A DNA stretch of 19,835 nt from CAZPLZ01 sp964587525. GTDB taxonomy: Bacteria > Oederibacteriota > CAKKQC01. Location of the stretch: contig CAZPLZ010000046.1 of assembly GCA_964587525.1 (NCBI GenBank), positions 1 through 19,835 of the forward strand, written 5' to 3'. Both the position numbers and the translations under genes were made by a program. Below, piece by piece: positions 6,265 to 13,221 of the stretch (positions are counted from its first letter, which is position 1; each line of letters starts with the position of its first letter). Under the pieces are notes generated by a model. The model was not told the DNA's origin. It worked only from the letters and a program-made list of their open reading frames with translations, and did no database searches.

Positions 6265-6894
6265 ATGAAACTTCCGTGGGCCTCGTCCGATCACAGGTAC
6301 GAAACGGTGTTGAATCAGGGCACCGAATTCACGGGAACTTTGTTGATCAAAGCGCCCGTGCATATCCACGGACGGGTTGTGGGTAATGTACAATGCGAGG
6401 ATTATTTGGTTATTGGCGAGGAGGGCCAGATCATCGGTGACCTCTCCGCTAAGCTGATTTCCATTGGCGGAAAAGTTAATGGCAAGGTGGAGGCTACTGA
6501 ACTGGTCACACTCCTGAGCACCGCGAGACTGACCGGTGAAATTTACTCGCCGCGTCTGACAGTCTTCGACGGGGCGATCGTCGAGGGCACCATTCATATG
6601 TCGCAGCTCGATTTTGATTCCGTGTCACAGCTTGAATCCAAACCGGTGCCGCGGCTTGAATCCAAGCCGGTGACGCAATCTGGGGTCGAACCGGTGTTGC
6701 AGCCCGCTGCTGAGTCCGTGGCTCAAGACGAGTCGCAATCCGAAGCTGAACCAGCGTTGCAGCCCGCTGCTGAGGTGGAGTCACAGTCTGAAGCCGAACC
6801 GGTCTTGCAGCCTGCTTCCCAACAGGTATCTCCGGCTGGGAAACGGAGCGGAAAAGTGGCCCCACCAGCATCCTCGCCTATCATCAAGGCCTGA
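6265..6894 (+). CDS. Bactofilin family polymer-forming cytoskeletal protein with repetitive acidic tail
   Basis: Bactofilins self-assemble without nucleotide into filaments or patches that organise cell shape and envelope machinery. Residues about 14-114 form the right-handed beta-helix domain, seen as short alternating repeats (GTEFTGTLLIKAPVHIHGRVVGN ... GQIIGDLSAKLISIGGKVNGKVEA ... GEIYSPRLTVFDGAIVEGTI). The tail (115-209) is low-complexity, rich in Glu, Gln, Pro, Ser and Ala, with LESKPV repeated twice and EPxLQPA repeated three times, followed by a basic KRSGK patch. The tail length is unusual, since many bactofilins have only short disordered ends. The gene is probably monocistronic: it has its own upstream gap and is followed by a terminator. 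The convergent glycosyltransferase may be an envelope neighbour, but a functional link is unproven. Confidence 0.9.
   Translation: MKLPWASSDHRYETVLNQGTEFTGTLLIKAPVHIHGRVVGNVQCEDYLVIGEEGQIIGDLSAKLISIGGKVNGKVEATELVTLLSTARLTGEIYSPRLTVFDGAIVEGTIHMSQLDFDSVSQLESKPVPRLESKPVTQSGVEPVLQPAAESVAQDESQSEAEPALQPAAEVESQSEAEPVLQPASQQVSPAGKRSGKVAPPASSPIIKA
6631..6822 (+). repeat. In-frame tandem repeats in the bactofilin tail
   Basis: An 18-nt unit CTTGAATCCAAACCGGTG at 6631-6648 recurs at 6655-6672 with one change (24-nt period). A 27-nt unit coding EPVLQPAAE starts at 6688, recurs at 6748 (60 nt later) and, more diverged, at 6796 (48 nt later). All offsets are multiples of three, so the reading frame is kept. 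This looks like recent slippage-driven growth of a disordered linker. Confidence 0.85.
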
Positions 6895-6964
6895 CGGCAA
6901 ACCGCTTTAAAACTTCGTTTTACTTGCCCTTAACGGCCGATTAAGTCTACCCAAAGTCTGGACG

Positions 6965-7021
6965 GGTCGGAGGGGCCCCGCGACCGCGAAGCCCCTCCGA
7001 CCTGTCCTGCGGTATTTTTTT
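6965..7021 (+). terminator. Hairpin with downstream T-tract, end of the bactofilin transcript
   Basis: A 12-bp perfect stem (GGTCGGAGGGGC at 6965-6976 with its complement at 6991-7002) encloses a 14-nt loop, and eight Ts occupy 7014-7021. The T-tract starts 11 nt after the stem, which is looser than a textbook intrinsic terminator. It lies between convergent genes, and the hairpin itself could also stop - strand transcription, although no T-tract follows it in that direction. Confidence 0.65.
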
Positions 7022-7026
7022 CACAT

Positions 7027-8475
7027 CTAGGGCTTACGGAGGACGGCAATCAGGGAGAGTGGTGGGAGCGGCAAGATCCGGTCAAGCAGTTTCAGTATTG
7101 GGGTTAGCATATTTAGGAGCCAGATCTGGCCCAGCCCAAAATAGCGCCGGCGCAGGATCTTCCCGTTGAGAAACCAGGCAAGGGTGCCAAAGCGGTTGAA
7201 GGGGATGATGCGCTCCACCTTGAAGCCGGCAGCCTCGCATCGTTTCTTGAGCAGCAACCGGCTATAGCGCCGGTGATGGCCTAGCACTCTGTCCAGGCTG
7301 GAGAACAGCCAGGGGCTGTTGGGCGTGAGCACCAGAGCCCGCCCGCCGTGGCAGAGCACGGAGGCGATGTTGCGCAGGGCGGTCACATCCCGGTCGATGT
7401 GCTCCACCACATTCAGGCAGATGGCCGTATCGAACAGTCCCGGGGGACGAGGGAAGGATGCCGGCTTCGTCACATCGCAGTAGGCGACATGGAGGTAAGG
7501 CCGGCTGCTGAAGGTACTGGCCATGCGGCGCAAGTATTCGGAGTTGGTGTCTGTAGCGTAATAGAGCTTTCGGGGCAGGAGCGCGCGGGTCAGGGTGCCA
7601 ATCCCGGCGCCGATCTCGAGCACCCGCGAGCCGCAGAATGGCTTCAGGGTGTCCGCCATCCATTGGTTGTACCGGTGTGCCCGGCTCATGCGGGCCAGAA
7701 TGTGGCTGCCGTGCGGGTCTTCCTTGTAGAGGCGGTCGGAAAGCGCGAAGCGCACCATGGCCGGCAGGGCGGTGAGGCCGTCCCTCCAGGTGATTTTCTT
7801 GCCTTCCAGATAGGTGCGCCCGGCGTAGCGGATCGGGACCTCGTAGAGTTTGATGTCCCGCCTGGCCAGTTTGATGGTCAGCTCCGGCTCAATCGTGAAA
7901 TGGTGGCTTTCGATTGGTATGCTTTTGAAGATCTCCGTACGGATCGCTTTATAGCAGGTCTCGACGTCGGTGAGGTTAAGATTGGTCAGGAAATTACAAC
8001 AGGATGTCAGAAATCTGTTGCCAAGCTCATGATGGTAATACAGCACCCGCCGGTGCTGGCCGGTGAGGAACCGGGATCCGAAGACCGCATCCGCATCCTC
8101 GCTGAGAAACACTTGGACGATGTTCAAGAGGTCCCGGGGGTCGTACTCCAAATCAGCGTCGTGAATGACGGTGACATCGCCCCCCGTGTGCTCCACACCC
8201 GTCCGGATGGCCGCACCCTTGCCTTGGTTTCGTTCGTGGCGTATCGTGTGGATCGTGAGCTTGCGAGCTCTCTTGAATGATCGCGCGAAGTTCCGCACCT
8301 CATCCCAACTGCTGTCTTGAGAGCCGTCGTCCACGATGATGATGGTCAGATGCGTGAGGTGAGGACTGGTGCGGATCGCCGCGAGGCGCTGAAGACTTGC
8401 GCGGACCAGCGATTCCTCGTTGTACACGGGAACGATTGCGGTGAGGGAGAGGGCGCGCTTTAAGGCGCGACGCAT
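7027..8475 (-). CDS. Fused family-2 glycosyltransferase / class I SAM-dependent methyltransferase
   Basis: Residues about 10-245 are a GT-A fold of the dolichol-phosphate-mannose-synthase-like GT2 type: LTAIVPVYNEE, the nucleotide-sugar VDDGSQDSS (Asp49/Asp50), the metal-binding DADLEYDP (106-108), and the SRFL and ETCYKA segments. Residues about 270-400 are a Rossmann methyltransferase with the SAM motif VLEIGAGIGTLT (motif EIGAGIG at 287-293) and NVVEHID (355-361). A hydrophobic, Pro-rich C-terminus (LLNMLTPILKLLDRILPLPPLSL) may associate with the membrane. Such two-domain proteins are known and are usually tied to polyprenyl-linked glycan or glycolipid assembly; substrate here is unknown. 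The start is taken at ATG 8475 (482 aa); an upstream GTG at 8520 would add 15 residues but would run across the -10 element. Confidence 0.88.
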   Translation of the reverse strand: MRRALKRALSLTAIVPVYNEESLVRASLQRLAAIRTSPHLTHLTIIIVDDGSQDSSWDEVRNFARSFKRARKLTIHTIRHERNQGKGAAIRTGVEHTGGDVTVIHDADLEYDPRDLLNIVQVFLSEDADAVFGSRFLTGQHRRVLYYHHELGNRFLTSCCNFLTNLNLTDVETCYKAIRTEIFKSIPIESHHFTIEPELTIKLARRDIKLYEVPIRYAGRTYLEGKKITWRDGLTALPAMVRFALSDRLYKEDPHGSHILARMSRAHRYNQWMADTLKPFCGSRVLEIGAGIGTLTRALLPRKLYYATDTNSEYLRRMASTFSSRPYLHVAYCDVTKPASFPRPPGLFDTAICLNVVEHIDRDVTALRNIASVLCHGGRALVLTPNSPWLFSSLDRVLGHHRRYSRLLLKKRCEAAGFKVERIIPFNRFGTLAWFLNGKILRRRYFGLGQIWLLNMLTPILKLLDRILPLPPLSLIAVLRKP

Positions 8476-8485
8476 AATAGTCTTT

Positions 8486-8494
8486 AATGTAACA
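8486..8494 (-). promoter_or_regulatory. Extended -10 promoter element for the glycosyltransferase/methyltransferase gene
   Basis: On the - strand the sequence reads TGTTACATT, an extended -10 (TGnTAnnnT), 10 nt upstream of the ATG at 8475. No Shine-Dalgarno follows. The resulting mRNA would have almost no leader. The element supports 8475 over the upstream GTG as the start. Confidence 0.4.
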
Positions 8495-8520
8495 CAATAG
8501 GGCTCGCGGACGACGGACAC

Positions 8521-8549
8521 TTGACGGGCCTAAACCTGTGGATTAAAGT
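8521..8549 (+). promoter_or_regulatory. Candidate sigma-70-type promoter for the zinc-ribbon gene pair
   Basis: TTGACG (8521-8526) and TAAAGT (8544-8549) are separated by 17 nt. Transcription would begin near 8556, just before the GGAGGA Shine-Dalgarno at 8559-8564, giving a short normal leader. The region lies between divergent genes, so a promoter is expected here. Confidence 0.45.
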
Positions 8550-8558
8550 TGAGGTGTC

Positions 8559-8564
8559 GGAGGA
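8559..8564 (+). promoter_or_regulatory. Shine-Dalgarno that sets the first zinc-ribbon protein start at 8575
   Basis: GGAGGA ends 10 nt before ATG 8575. The longer reading frame beginning with TTG at 8521 is rejected because the zinc ribbon (CPYC) should lie at the N-terminus, as it does in the downstream paralogue. Confidence 0.7.
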
Positions 8565-8574
8565 ATTGCAGGTC

Positions 8575-10128
8575 ATGAAACAATGTCCCTATTGCCGTGC
8601 GGTGATTCAGGACAAGGCCATCAAGTGCAAAAACTGCCTTCGACTTTTGCCCCTGAAGCACCGGCTCATATCATACGTTCGCCGCATCAATACCCCGGTT
8701 ATCCTTGCGTTCCTTGCCCTGATCATTCTGGTAAATATCGTCTTTATCATCCTTCCAGGGGGTTCGGTTTCCGGGTCTCACCCCTATTCAGTCTTGGTAA
8801 CCAAATTTCGTAATTACGTTGAAGCCATAAAAGTTAAAGAGCGGCTCGATCATCTCCAGGATGAGGTGGCGTTTGTTCTGCGCCTGAAATCAAAGGAGGA
8901 AGGGATTTGGAACGAGGTGCATGTTGGCGCCAAAAAAACCAGAGCAGAAGCTGTTCAAGTGCGGAATCGCCTTACAGCGTCTCGGATTCCAACGGATGGC
9001 GTACGCGATTATAAAAAATACAAAGATAAGGTGGTAACAAAGAAAGAGATCAAGAAAATAGAGGCGGCCGTCGATTCTTATACTGAACCGGAAAGACATA
9101 CCCCAGACCTGGGGCAAAACATGGGCAAGCTGATGGCCATGTTTCCCACGGCCGGCAACTATAGCGTCGAGAAATTATATCTTATCGACGCTGAAGCCGA
9201 TCTCAAAAATCGGGAGCTCTGTGAGGAGCTGTTGGAAACATCGCTGCCGGACAGCAATCTTCCGCTAGGCATCAATAAAACCTTGCTCAACCGCCACGCC
9301 AAGAGGTACGGCTGTGCGCTTTACCAGGATAACCTCTTTAGGTCTCAGGCGTGGGTCATCGTTGCCCAGCCTCAGGAGAAATTCACCGACAACCGCACTG
9401 CACTCTATGAAGCTATTCACACGATGCTCTCCCAGAGCGTTTCAGAATTTAGCCCAAGTCAAACCGAGGTGTCAAAAGTACTGATGAGTATGACCTTCAC
9501 CGGCGACTTATTCGAACTCAAATATTCTGAGTTACGCATGGAACATATCTACCTACTGGAGGATCAAGACTTTCAGTATGTCTACTTCGTTTGGTTGCAA
9601 GGTTTCACCCCAGCAGAGGGAGATGCGTTTTTGGAATCGATCGACATGCGGCAAGGCCTTTATGCATTCGATGAAGTTCTGAATCATGTTTTTGTGTTGC
9701 CATATATTAAGGTCAAAAATGATACATTTTACTTTTACAACCTCAACAGACTCACCAGTGGCTACGCTGCAGAAAAAGACCATGCCAGATGGGCCGAAGA
9801 AATGGTTGGACACTGGAATGCAACCGCCTATTACGATGCTGAGGAAGGGGTTGTCCTGTACTCGTATTTTGATTTGAATTTAAAGAGCCAAGCTCAGCGT
9901 ATTTACGATGACCTCTACCTTGGAGGGAAAAATCGGATGCCTCTGGCCAAGACATCCGACGTGACCGTTCATGGGTTACATGGGATCTACCTGACTTACT
10001 CGGAGAACTATAACAGGTCAGAGATAAATTTTCGTGCGGGGAAATACGTGTTGGCGGTTGATGGCTTTGTCACCAAGAGCGCCGCACTGAGTGATTTAGT
10101 TGAACGGGCAAACGCCTTACAATTCTAA
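8575..10128 (+). CDS. Zinc-ribbon / single-membrane-helix / SPOR-like protein with unknown C-terminal region (paralogue 1)
   Basis: I do not recognise this 517-residue protein as a named family. In order it has an N-terminal zinc ribbon with CPYC (4-7) and CKNC (18-21), a basic stretch, one membrane helix (about 41-60, TPVILAFLALIILVNIVFII), and a SPOR-like segment (about 70-135, HPYSVLVTKFRNYVEAIKVKERL ... WNEVHVGAKKTRAEAVQVRNRL). SPOR domains bind denuded peptidoglycan. A Lys-rich linker follows, then a region of over 300 residues containing LPLGINKTLLNRHAKR (229-244) and many aromatic strands. The predicted topology is ribbon in the cytoplasm and the rest outside. The gene is visibly lower in GC than its neighbours. 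It forms a probable two-gene operon with the paralogue 7 bp downstream. Zinc binding and SPOR assignment are from pattern only. Confidence 0.85.
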   Translation: MKQCPYCRAVIQDKAIKCKNCLRLLPLKHRLISYVRRINTPVILAFLALIILVNIVFIILPGGSVSGSHPYSVLVTKFRNYVEAIKVKERLDHLQDEVAFVLRLKSKEEGIWNEVHVGAKKTRAEAVQVRNRLTASRIPTDGVRDYKKYKDKVVTKKEIKKIEAAVDSYTEPERHTPDLGQNMGKLMAMFPTAGNYSVEKLYLIDAEADLKNRELCEELLETSLPDSNLPLGINKTLLNRHAKRYGCALYQDNLFRSQAWVIVAQPQEKFTDNRTALYEAIHTMLSQSVSEFSPSQTEVSKVLMSMTFTGDLFELKYSELRMEHIYLLEDQDFQYVYFVWLQGFTPAEGDAFLESIDMRQGLYAFDEVLNHVFVLPYIKVKNDTFYFYNLNRLTSGYAAEKDHARWAEEMVGHWNATAYYDAEEGVVLYSYFDLNLKSQAQRIYDDLYLGGKNRMPLAKTSDVTVHGLHGIYLTYSENYNRSEINFRAGKYVLAVDGFVTKSAALSDLVERANALQF

Positions 10129-10135
10129 ATTCTAG

Positions 10136-11671
10136 ATGAAAACATGCCCCTTTTGCGCTGAAGGAGTCCCTGATGACGTGCAACAATGCCCACACTGCCT
10201 TGAAAAGTTGGCGCCTCAGGAGACACCGCCCTCTTCATCTTGGATCAAATCCTCCGTCAGATTTCTTGGCAAGTTCCTGAACCGCAAAAGCCTTCTCCTT
10301 CTTCTTGTGTTGTTCGTTGTTCTCTGCCTCGCGGTCGCACTGCCCCGCGGGTGGTTTTATAAGCAACAGGTTTCGAGTGAACGATATCCTTACTCACTTC
10401 ACGTTGACTCTTTTCGATTGCTTAAAGAGGCTCAGGGGGCAGTCACGCGATTGAAACGCCTGGGGTTTGAGAGCACATTCCTTTTCCTGGTCAAGGGGAG
10501 GGGAGGCTCATATTGGAACCAAGTTCACCTGGGACCGTGGGGGAGTGAAGGGGACGCAGGCGTCACCGTCAGGAAAGTTCAGGAAGAATTGAAGATTCAT
10601 GCCGTGTTGAAACAATACCCAGAATACGAACAATCGATTGTTAGAGGGGAAGACAGGAAACGCTTGCTTAACATTGAGCAAGCGGGCTCAACGCTGTCGT
10701 CAACTGGATACGAACTTCCTGCAGACGTCATGGACATGCTCTATGGCGCGCCGCCAGTTGAGACAACATGGCAGATCCGAGAGATCCACATTGGACAGGA
10801 GAGGAGCCGGATACAACCCAGGGTTCGTACCCTGCCATTTGGGATCAGTAAATTATTTCTCAACAAGAATGCTGGGCGTTTCCTGCTGGTGGTCCTCAAG
10901 GATGTCATACAGGATCGTATGGTCAAGTGTCTTCTGTTCTATCCTAAGTCAGAAGAGACATCTCAAGAACGTGCGCTGGAACTTCTCTATCAGGCCATTG
11001 AGGAGAGCGTGGGCGAACACCATTACGAAGCCTCCTGGAAAAGTACCACGGTTGAACTGACCAACGGAGCCTTGGTTGGAAGAGAATACAAAATATTTAA
11101 ACCGGCTGAAAAAATCTCATGTTTCATCCTTGGTGAAGCTAACACTCGGCATCTGCTCGTGTTCGAGGCTGCGTTTGTAGACAATGACAGAGTTCGTCAC
11201 ATGTTAACTGAGATACGTCAATCTCAAGGGCTGATGGAACAGTCGAGCGTTCGAAGACTCCTCTCTGCGCTTCCCCTCGCCTTGGGCGCCGATGGTCAAT
11301 TTAATAGTTTGAGATTTGAACATATCCTCAACAGCATCATCTCTTCACCGATCGGTAATAAGGCTGTGACGTTGTACAGAAGCTATCCCGATGGTCACCG
11401 TGACCATTATGTCGTTCACGATTACGTGTACCCCGAGGTTGCGGAAGATGCTCTCAAGCGTTTCGCCAAAATCAATGACTATCGAAATACGGTCGTCGTC
11501 AATCGATTGCCAGCGTACTACATACACCGGAAGGGGAGAGGCCAGGTCGTTGTCATTCTTCAGAGCGGGCGTTTCATCGCCCAGTATGGTGCAACCGGCC
11601 TCCGCGGGTCTTCAGGTGATCATACGTCAGCCGCAATTGCTGGTGCCAAAGAACTCCGTATTTTTAACTGA
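10136..11671 (+). CDS. Zinc-ribbon / single-membrane-helix / SPOR-like protein with unknown C-terminal region (paralogue 2)
   Basis: The 511 residues repeat the layout of the gene before it: zinc ribbon with CPFC (4-7) and CPHC (18-21), a Pro/Ser linker, a membrane helix (about 52-70, SLLLLLVLFVVLCLAVALP), and a SPOR-like segment (about 85-152, YPYSLHVDSFRLLKEAQGAVTRL ... YWNQVHLGPWGSEGDA). A long C-terminal region contains LPFGISKLFLNKNAGR (233-248), the counterpart of LPLGINKTLLNRHAKR in paralogue 1. Outside these points similarity is low, so the duplication is old. The C-terminal part has an AEDALKRFAKINDYRNTVVVN segment and a GRFIAQYG strand. No Shine-Dalgarno precedes the ATG (the 7-nt gap is AT-rich), so translation may be coupled. 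I cannot assign a function; an envelope or peptidoglycan-associated role is inferred. Confidence 0.85.
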   Translation: MKTCPFCAEGVPDDVQQCPHCLEKLAPQETPPSSSWIKSSVRFLGKFLNRKSLLLLLVLFVVLCLAVALPRGWFYKQQVSSERYPYSLHVDSFRLLKEAQGAVTRLKRLGFESTFLFLVKGRGGSYWNQVHLGPWGSEGDAGVTVRKVQEELKIHAVLKQYPEYEQSIVRGEDRKRLLNIEQAGSTLSSTGYELPADVMDMLYGAPPVETTWQIREIHIGQERSRIQPRVRTLPFGISKLFLNKNAGRFLLVVLKDVIQDRMVKCLLFYPKSEETSQERALELLYQAIEESVGEHHYEASWKSTTVELTNGALVGREYKIFKPAEKISCFILGEANTRHLLVFEAAFVDNDRVRHMLTEIRQSQGLMEQSSVRRLLSALPLALGADGQFNSLRFEHILNSIISSPIGNKAVTLYRSYPDGHRDHYVVHDYVYPEVAEDALKRFAKINDYRNTVVVNRLPAYYIHRKGRGQVVVILQSGRFIAQYGATGLRGSSGDHTSAAIAGAKELRIFN

Positions 11672-11673
11672 CG

Positions 11674-11679
11674 TATAAT
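11674..11679 (+). promoter_or_regulatory. -10 box predicting a leaderless transcript for the AI-2E-family gene
   Basis: A perfect TATAAT lies in the 15-bp intergenic gap, 7 nt upstream of ATG 11687, so the expected transcription start coincides with the start codon. No Shine-Dalgarno is present. No -35 box is seen at normal spacing. Confidence 0.5.
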
Positions 11680-11686
11680 CGGGTCT

Positions 11687-12802
11687 ATGCGTAACCGGGC
11701 GTCCGGCCGGCGGGGCATCAAGGCCCCCTGGATGAACAGGAACGCGCTCCTGGCAGGGGGGTTTATCCTGCTCTCGTTGGCCATTGTCTTTCTCACCGCT
11801 CGGCTGTTGTCGCCGTTTCTGAAGGCGTTGATCTGGGCTGTGGTCATCGCCATCCTGGTCTACCCGCTCTATCAGTTCGTGCTTAAGATTACCGGGCAGC
11901 GCAGGACCTTGTCCTCCACGCTGGTGACCGTCCTGATCGCGCTGTGCGGGTTGGGACCCGCCGTAGCGCTCTTGACCGCGCTGGTGCGGGAAAGCCGTAC
12001 CGCCTACAGTGGGCTGGTCAATTTTGTGAAATCGGGCGGCCATAAAGTGATGATCAACCGTCTGGCCGGCCTGCCTGGCGAGCTGCTGCCGGAGGGTATG
12101 GGTAAGGTGGTGACGGAGCAGGTCGAACTGTGGAGCAAGGATACGAGTGCGGCTGTCTTGAACGCGGTGGCCGAATTCCTGGGGCGCATGCTCAACACCA
12201 CGATCAGCAATCTTCCCATGCTGGTGATAAACCTCGTGATCATCTTCGTATCCGTGTTCTATTTCCTCAGGGACGGCGCCTCCTGGCTGCGAAAATTGAA
12301 AGAGGTGTTGCCTCTGGCGCCGCGGGTGCGGGACCTCGTTATCACACAGTTCACCGTCACCATCCGTGCGGTGATGCATGGGATGCTGTTCACGGCTGCG
12401 GTGCAGGCTACATTCCTGGCCCTAGGATTTTGGTTTTTTGGGGTGCCGCTGCCGGTCCTCTGCGGCGTGTTGGCATTTTTCCTCTCGTTGGTCCCGATGG
12501 TCGGTCCGGCCATTCTCTGGTTGCCGGTAAGCGTGTGGTATCTGTACACCGGGGAGACCGGGACCGGGGTTGGAGTTTTTCTGTACGGATTGCTGATCGT
12601 GTCCCCCATTGATACCTTTCTCAGGCCCATTATCATTGGGGAAAAGGCCAAGTTGCCCGTCTTGCTGTTGATCCTGGCTATCCTGGGTGGCTTGATGACC
12701 TACGGGCCCCTGGGGTTGTTCCTGGGTCCGGTGTTGGTCGCGGTCGGCCTGGCTGTGGCCAGAATTTACCGGGAGATGACGGCGACCAGACAGACCGCAT
12801 AA
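11687..12802 (+). CDS. AI-2E family (DUF20 / PerM-like) transmembrane transporter
   Basis: An integral membrane protein of 371 residues, normal for the family, with about seven or eight hydrophobic helices beginning at residue ~20 (LLAGGFILLSLAIVFLTARLL). The family signature is at the C-terminus: LRPIIIGEKAKLPVLLLILA from residue 312, then ILGGLMTYGPLGLFLGPVLVA. Members include the quorum-signal exporter TqsA, PerM, YdiK and Na+/H+ antiporter-like proteins, so the substrate cannot be read from sequence. The central soluble loop (about 110-190) between helices is typical. ATG 11687 is favoured because it sits 7 nt from a TATAAT box; a Met at residue 16 would be the next choice. The VOC protein follows after 17 bp and is probably co-transcribed. 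Confidence 0.92.
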   Translation: MRNRASGRRGIKAPWMNRNALLAGGFILLSLAIVFLTARLLSPFLKALIWAVVIAILVYPLYQFVLKITGQRRTLSSTLVTVLIALCGLGPAVALLTALVRESRTAYSGLVNFVKSGGHKVMINRLAGLPGELLPEGMGKVVTEQVELWSKDTSAAVLNAVAEFLGRMLNTTISNLPMLVINLVIIFVSVFYFLRDGASWLRKLKEVLPLAPRVRDLVITQFTVTIRAVMHGMLFTAAVQATFLALGFWFFGVPLPVLCGVLAFFLSLVPMVGPAILWLPVSVWYLYTGETGTGVGVFLYGLLIVSPIDTFLRPIIIGEKAKLPVLLLILAILGGLMTYGPLGLFLGPVLVAVGLAVARIYREMTATRQTA

Positions 12803-12819
12803 CCGGAATTTAAGCCGGC

Positions 12820-13191
12820 GTGGATCGAATCATCGTTGAACGCATTGACCATGTGACGGTCAACGTCACGGATGTCGAGCGGGCTAAAAAGTTTTACAGC
12901 AACCTTCTGGGCTTGCACGAGATTCCGCGCCCGGAGAGCTTTACGTTTCCTGGTGCTTGGTACCGTGTTGGCACGACCGACCTGCACTTGGTCGGCCACC
13001 GTCAAGCGGATTCCCCGGCCAGCAGGCATTTTGCCATCTGGACCACCGATGTGCAGGATGCCGCCCGGATCTTGGAAGCAGCTTCATATGAGGTCACGTG
13101 GGATCGCACGAAGATCCCGGGTGTCGACCGCTTCTTTACTTCCGACCCTGACGGAAATCGCATTGAGATCCAGGGCGCTGACGGCACTTGA
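12820..13191 (+). CDS. VOC-superfamily (glyoxalase/dioxygenase fold) small protein
   Basis: A 123-residue single VOC module made of two beta-alpha-beta-beta-beta units. Landmarks are IDHVTVNVTDVERAKKFYSNLLGL at the N-terminus with the first metal-ligand His of DHV, then TTDLHLVGHR, HFAIWTTDVQDAARILE with a second His, and DPDGNRIEIQ with the terminal Glu. These ligand positions fit a metal-dependent lyase, isomerase or dioxygenase, but the substrate is unknown. Other options are glyoxalase I-like, methylmalonyl-CoA epimerase-like or a fosfomycin/bleomycin resistance fold. The start is GTG at 12820, with no obvious Shine-Dalgarno and no in-frame ATG ahead of the conserved His. It follows the AI-2E gene by 17 bp. 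Confidence 0.88.
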   Translation: MDRIIVERIDHVTVNVTDVERAKKFYSNLLGLHEIPRPESFTFPGAWYRVGTTDLHLVGHRQADSPASRHFAIWTTDVQDAARILEAASYEVTWDRTKIPGVDRFFTSDPDGNRIEIQGADGT

Positions 13192-13205
13192 AGTCCGCTG
13201 ATCTC

Positions 13206-13214
13206 TGTTAGCAT
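13206..13214 (+). promoter_or_regulatory. Extended -10 promoter element for the TPM-domain gene
   Basis: TGTTAGCAT fits the extended -10 form TGnTAnnnT and ends 7 nt before ATG 13222. A TTGAAG box at 13188-13193 lies 15 nt upstream of TAGCAT, slightly short for a -35. The element overlaps the ATG at 13213, which argues that 13222 is the real start and that the mRNA is leaderless. Confidence 0.45.
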
Positions 13215-13221
13215 GGATGCC

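Noticed and set aside
7348..8280. 310-codon frame on the + strand opposite the glycosyltransferase/methyltransferase
   Set aside because: Antisense shadow; the - strand protein carries all catalytic motifs of two families and the + frame shows none.
8575..11671. Mobile element or defence island interpretation of the low-GC block
   Set aside because: There is no transposase, integrase, flanking repeat, tRNA or recognisable defence domain; only composition hints at transfer.
11627..12379. 250-codon frame on the - strand opposite the AI-2E-family gene
   Set aside because: Its translation is rich in His, Gln, Arg and Pro, typical of antisense frames of membrane proteins, and it crosses the real gene boundary.
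13213..13221. ATG at 13213 as start of the TPM-domain protein
   Set aside because: It overlaps an extended -10 element and adds only MDA before a better-placed ATG at 13222; not disproved, but less likely.
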